From an uncultured Chlorobiaceae bacterium (GTDB taxonomy: Bacteria; Bacteroidota; Chlorobiia; Chlorobiales; Chlorobiaceae), in the NCBI GenBank assembly GCA_903895195.1, contig CAITSZ010000037.1, positions 1 through 64,000 of the forward strand: a stretch of 64,000 bases of DNA, given 5' to 3'. Position numbers and translations under genes: made by a program. A model generated the notes under the pieces. That model saw only the letters and a list, made by a program, of their open reading frames with translations, ran no database searches and had not been told where the DNA came from. Below are positions 62,921 through 64,000 of this stretch, in pieces; within the stretch, counting starts at the first letter, position 1, and every line of letters begins with the position of its first letter.

Positions 62921-64000
62921 ATGGCAAAAAAGCTCAACAACAGTAATCCTGCTGCCTCCAGTGATTTACGCTCACTGGCCGAAAACCGCCTGGAGCAAAA
63001 ACACCTCAGCACTCAGCACTCAGAACTCAGCACTCAGCACCCAGAACTCAGCACTCAGCACTCAGCACTCAGCACTTCTCCCACATCCGATGAAATGCAG
63101 AGGATTGTCCATCAACTCGAGGCTCAACAGATCGAGCTTGAAATCCAGCAGAATGAGCTTTTTCTTTCGAGGCTCAAGCTGGAGGAAACTCTCGGTAAGT
63201 ACGCTGATCTTTATGACTTTGCCCCTCTGGGTTATCTGACTTTAGGGCTGGACAGCACAATACTTGAGGCAAATAGTACTGCCACAACAATCCTTGGTGT
63301 TGATCGCTCCCGGTTACAAGGCATGCACCTCAAACAATTTGTTATTCCTGAAGATCATAAGGTTATTGATTCACTTCTCGATAAAGTGTTTAAAGGCAGA
63401 ATGAACGGGTACGATGAGGTTATGCTTGTTACCGGGACTGCCCGGCAGGAGGCACCTCAGCAAACTCTCTCTGGTCGCACTGTTCGCCTTGATGCCTCCC
63501 TGCATGAAATTTCCAATACATGCCGGCTCATTCTCACCGATATTACCCTTCAAAAGCAAACAGAGGACAGACTGCGCAGGCAGAGCCGGGCACTCCTGGC
63601 AACCAACCATTGCAATCTGGCACTGATTCATTCCAACGATGAAATGGAACTGCTGCATCAAGTCTGCAACAGCATGGTTGAAGTTGGGGGCTATCGGATG
63701 GCATGGGTTGGCTATGCGGAACATAATGAGGAACAAAGTGTCACTGTACTCGCCGAGGCAGGGTTTGTTGCTGGTTATAAGCAGCATCACAAGCTTTCAT
63801 GGGCTGATGTTCCTCAAGGAAGAGGGCCTGTAGGAATTGCAATTCGCACTGCTCAGTCAGTTGCTGTCAATCATATACCGACTGACCCGATTTTTACTCG
63901 TTGGCGCGAAGATGCTCTGCTTCAAGGATTTGCTTCGCTTCTGGCCTTGCCGCTCAAAGCTGAGAGTGCGGCGTTTGGAGTCTTGACTATCTACTCTCCT
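62921..64000 (+). CDS. PAS-GAF sensory protein (probable kinase), 3' end cut by window
   Basis: Open from ATG at 62921 to the window end (360 codons). The N-terminus (SSDLRSLAENRLEQ) and VHQLEAQQIELEIQQNELFL helix are typical of sensors that continue into PAS: YDFAPLGYLTLGLDSTILEAN. A GAF domain follows from about residue 235 (VEVGGYRMAWVGYAEH). A kinase or cyclase output likely lies beyond the window. Ten CTCAGCA heptamers (63005-63074) encode the Ser/Thr/Gln linker between the N-terminal helix and the coiled coil. A downstream ATG (63095) could give a shorter protein. Confidence 0.88.
   Translation, partial: MAKKLNNSNPAASSDLRSLAENRLEQKHLSTQHSELSTQHPELSTQHSALSTSPTSDEMQRIVHQLEAQQIELEIQQNELFLSRLKLEETLGKYADLYDFAPLGYLTLGLDSTILEANSTATTILGVDRSRLQGMHLKQFVIPEDHKVIDSLLDKVFKGRMNGYDEVMLVTGTARQEAPQQTLSGRTVRLDASLHEISNTCRLILTDITLQKQTEDRLRRQSRALLATNHCNLALIHSNDEMELLHQVCNSMVEVGGYRMAWVGYAEHNEEQSVTVLAEAGFVAGYKQHHKLSWADVPQGRGPVGIAIRTAQSVAVNHIPTDPIFTRWREDALLQGFASLLALPLKAESAAFGVLTIYSP
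63005..63074. repeat. In-frame heptamer array, ten CTCAGCA units
   Basis: Exactly ten seven-base units (CTCAGCA with CTCAGAA and CCCAGAA variants) inside the PAS-GAF gene. The same heptamer is intergenic at 27.4, 34.1 and 48.4 kb. Because seven and three are coprime, all frames read LSTQHSA, so no stop arises, but a change of one unit shifts the downstream frame. Confidence 0.85.

Overview
The window looks like part of the chromosome of a green sulfur bacterium (Chlorobiales). I infer this from the gene mix: a plant-type carotene desaturase, a type III glutamine synthetase behind an Lrp-type regulator, a BshB-like deacetylase of (methyl-)bacillithiol synthesis, TonB-dependent receptors of Bacteroidetes/Chlorobi style, and the dispersed GTCATCCCGA repeat. 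No rRNA, tRNA, CRISPR or prophage was seen.

Region 1 (1-22.6 kb) is dominated by phosphate and polyphosphate genes: three PhoU-like proteins, two long Cys/Leu-rich repeat proteins each directly downstream of a PhoU, a CYTH/CHAD protein, polyphosphate kinase, a secreted nucleotide pyrophosphatase/phosphodiesterase, a TonB-dependent receptor and a secreted metallophosphoesterase. Direct repeats with an 11-bp period (GTAACA half-sites) lie near several of these genes and look like PHO boxes. Between them are small hypothetical proteins, a pentapeptide-repeat protein and a polyamine operon (homospermidine synthase plus an ornithine-type decarboxylase).

Region 2 (22.7-33.5 kb) holds a complete arsenic operon (arsR, arsC, acr3, second arsC, arsD, arsA). 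It is followed on the other strand by a TonB system (receptor, ExbB, ExbD, TonB) ending in a second secreted metallophosphoesterase. Arsenate is a phosphate analogue, so the two regions together resemble a phosphate/arsenate island.

Region 3 (34-41.4 kb) is an AlgB/KinB-like two-component pair wrapped around a KimA-like APC permease. It is followed by a 30-residue single-TM peptide with a perfect Shine-Dalgarno, and by a KdpD-sensor/Usp/PTS-EIIA fusion that has no kinase domain. This looks like a potassium or osmotic control locus.

Region 4 (41.4-48.3 kb) is accessory: a flavin-barrel protein, a two-gene operon of P-loop ATPases with winged helices (one with TPRs) behind a palindrome, a Bcr/CflA exporter, and an AbrB/Doc toxin-antitoxin pair whose Fic histidine is replaced by leucine.

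Region 5 (48.4-64 kb) is mostly metabolic: bshB1, dut, an NtrC-type regulator, an arsenosugar-type cluster (two glycosyltransferases plus radical SAM ArsS), carotene desaturase, Lrp, glutamine synthetase III, coaX, aroB and aroK. It ends with a truncated PAS-GAF sensor whose N-terminal linker is built from ten heptamer DNA repeats, a possible phase-variation switch. The same heptamers occur in composite intergenic arrays at six other places in the window.
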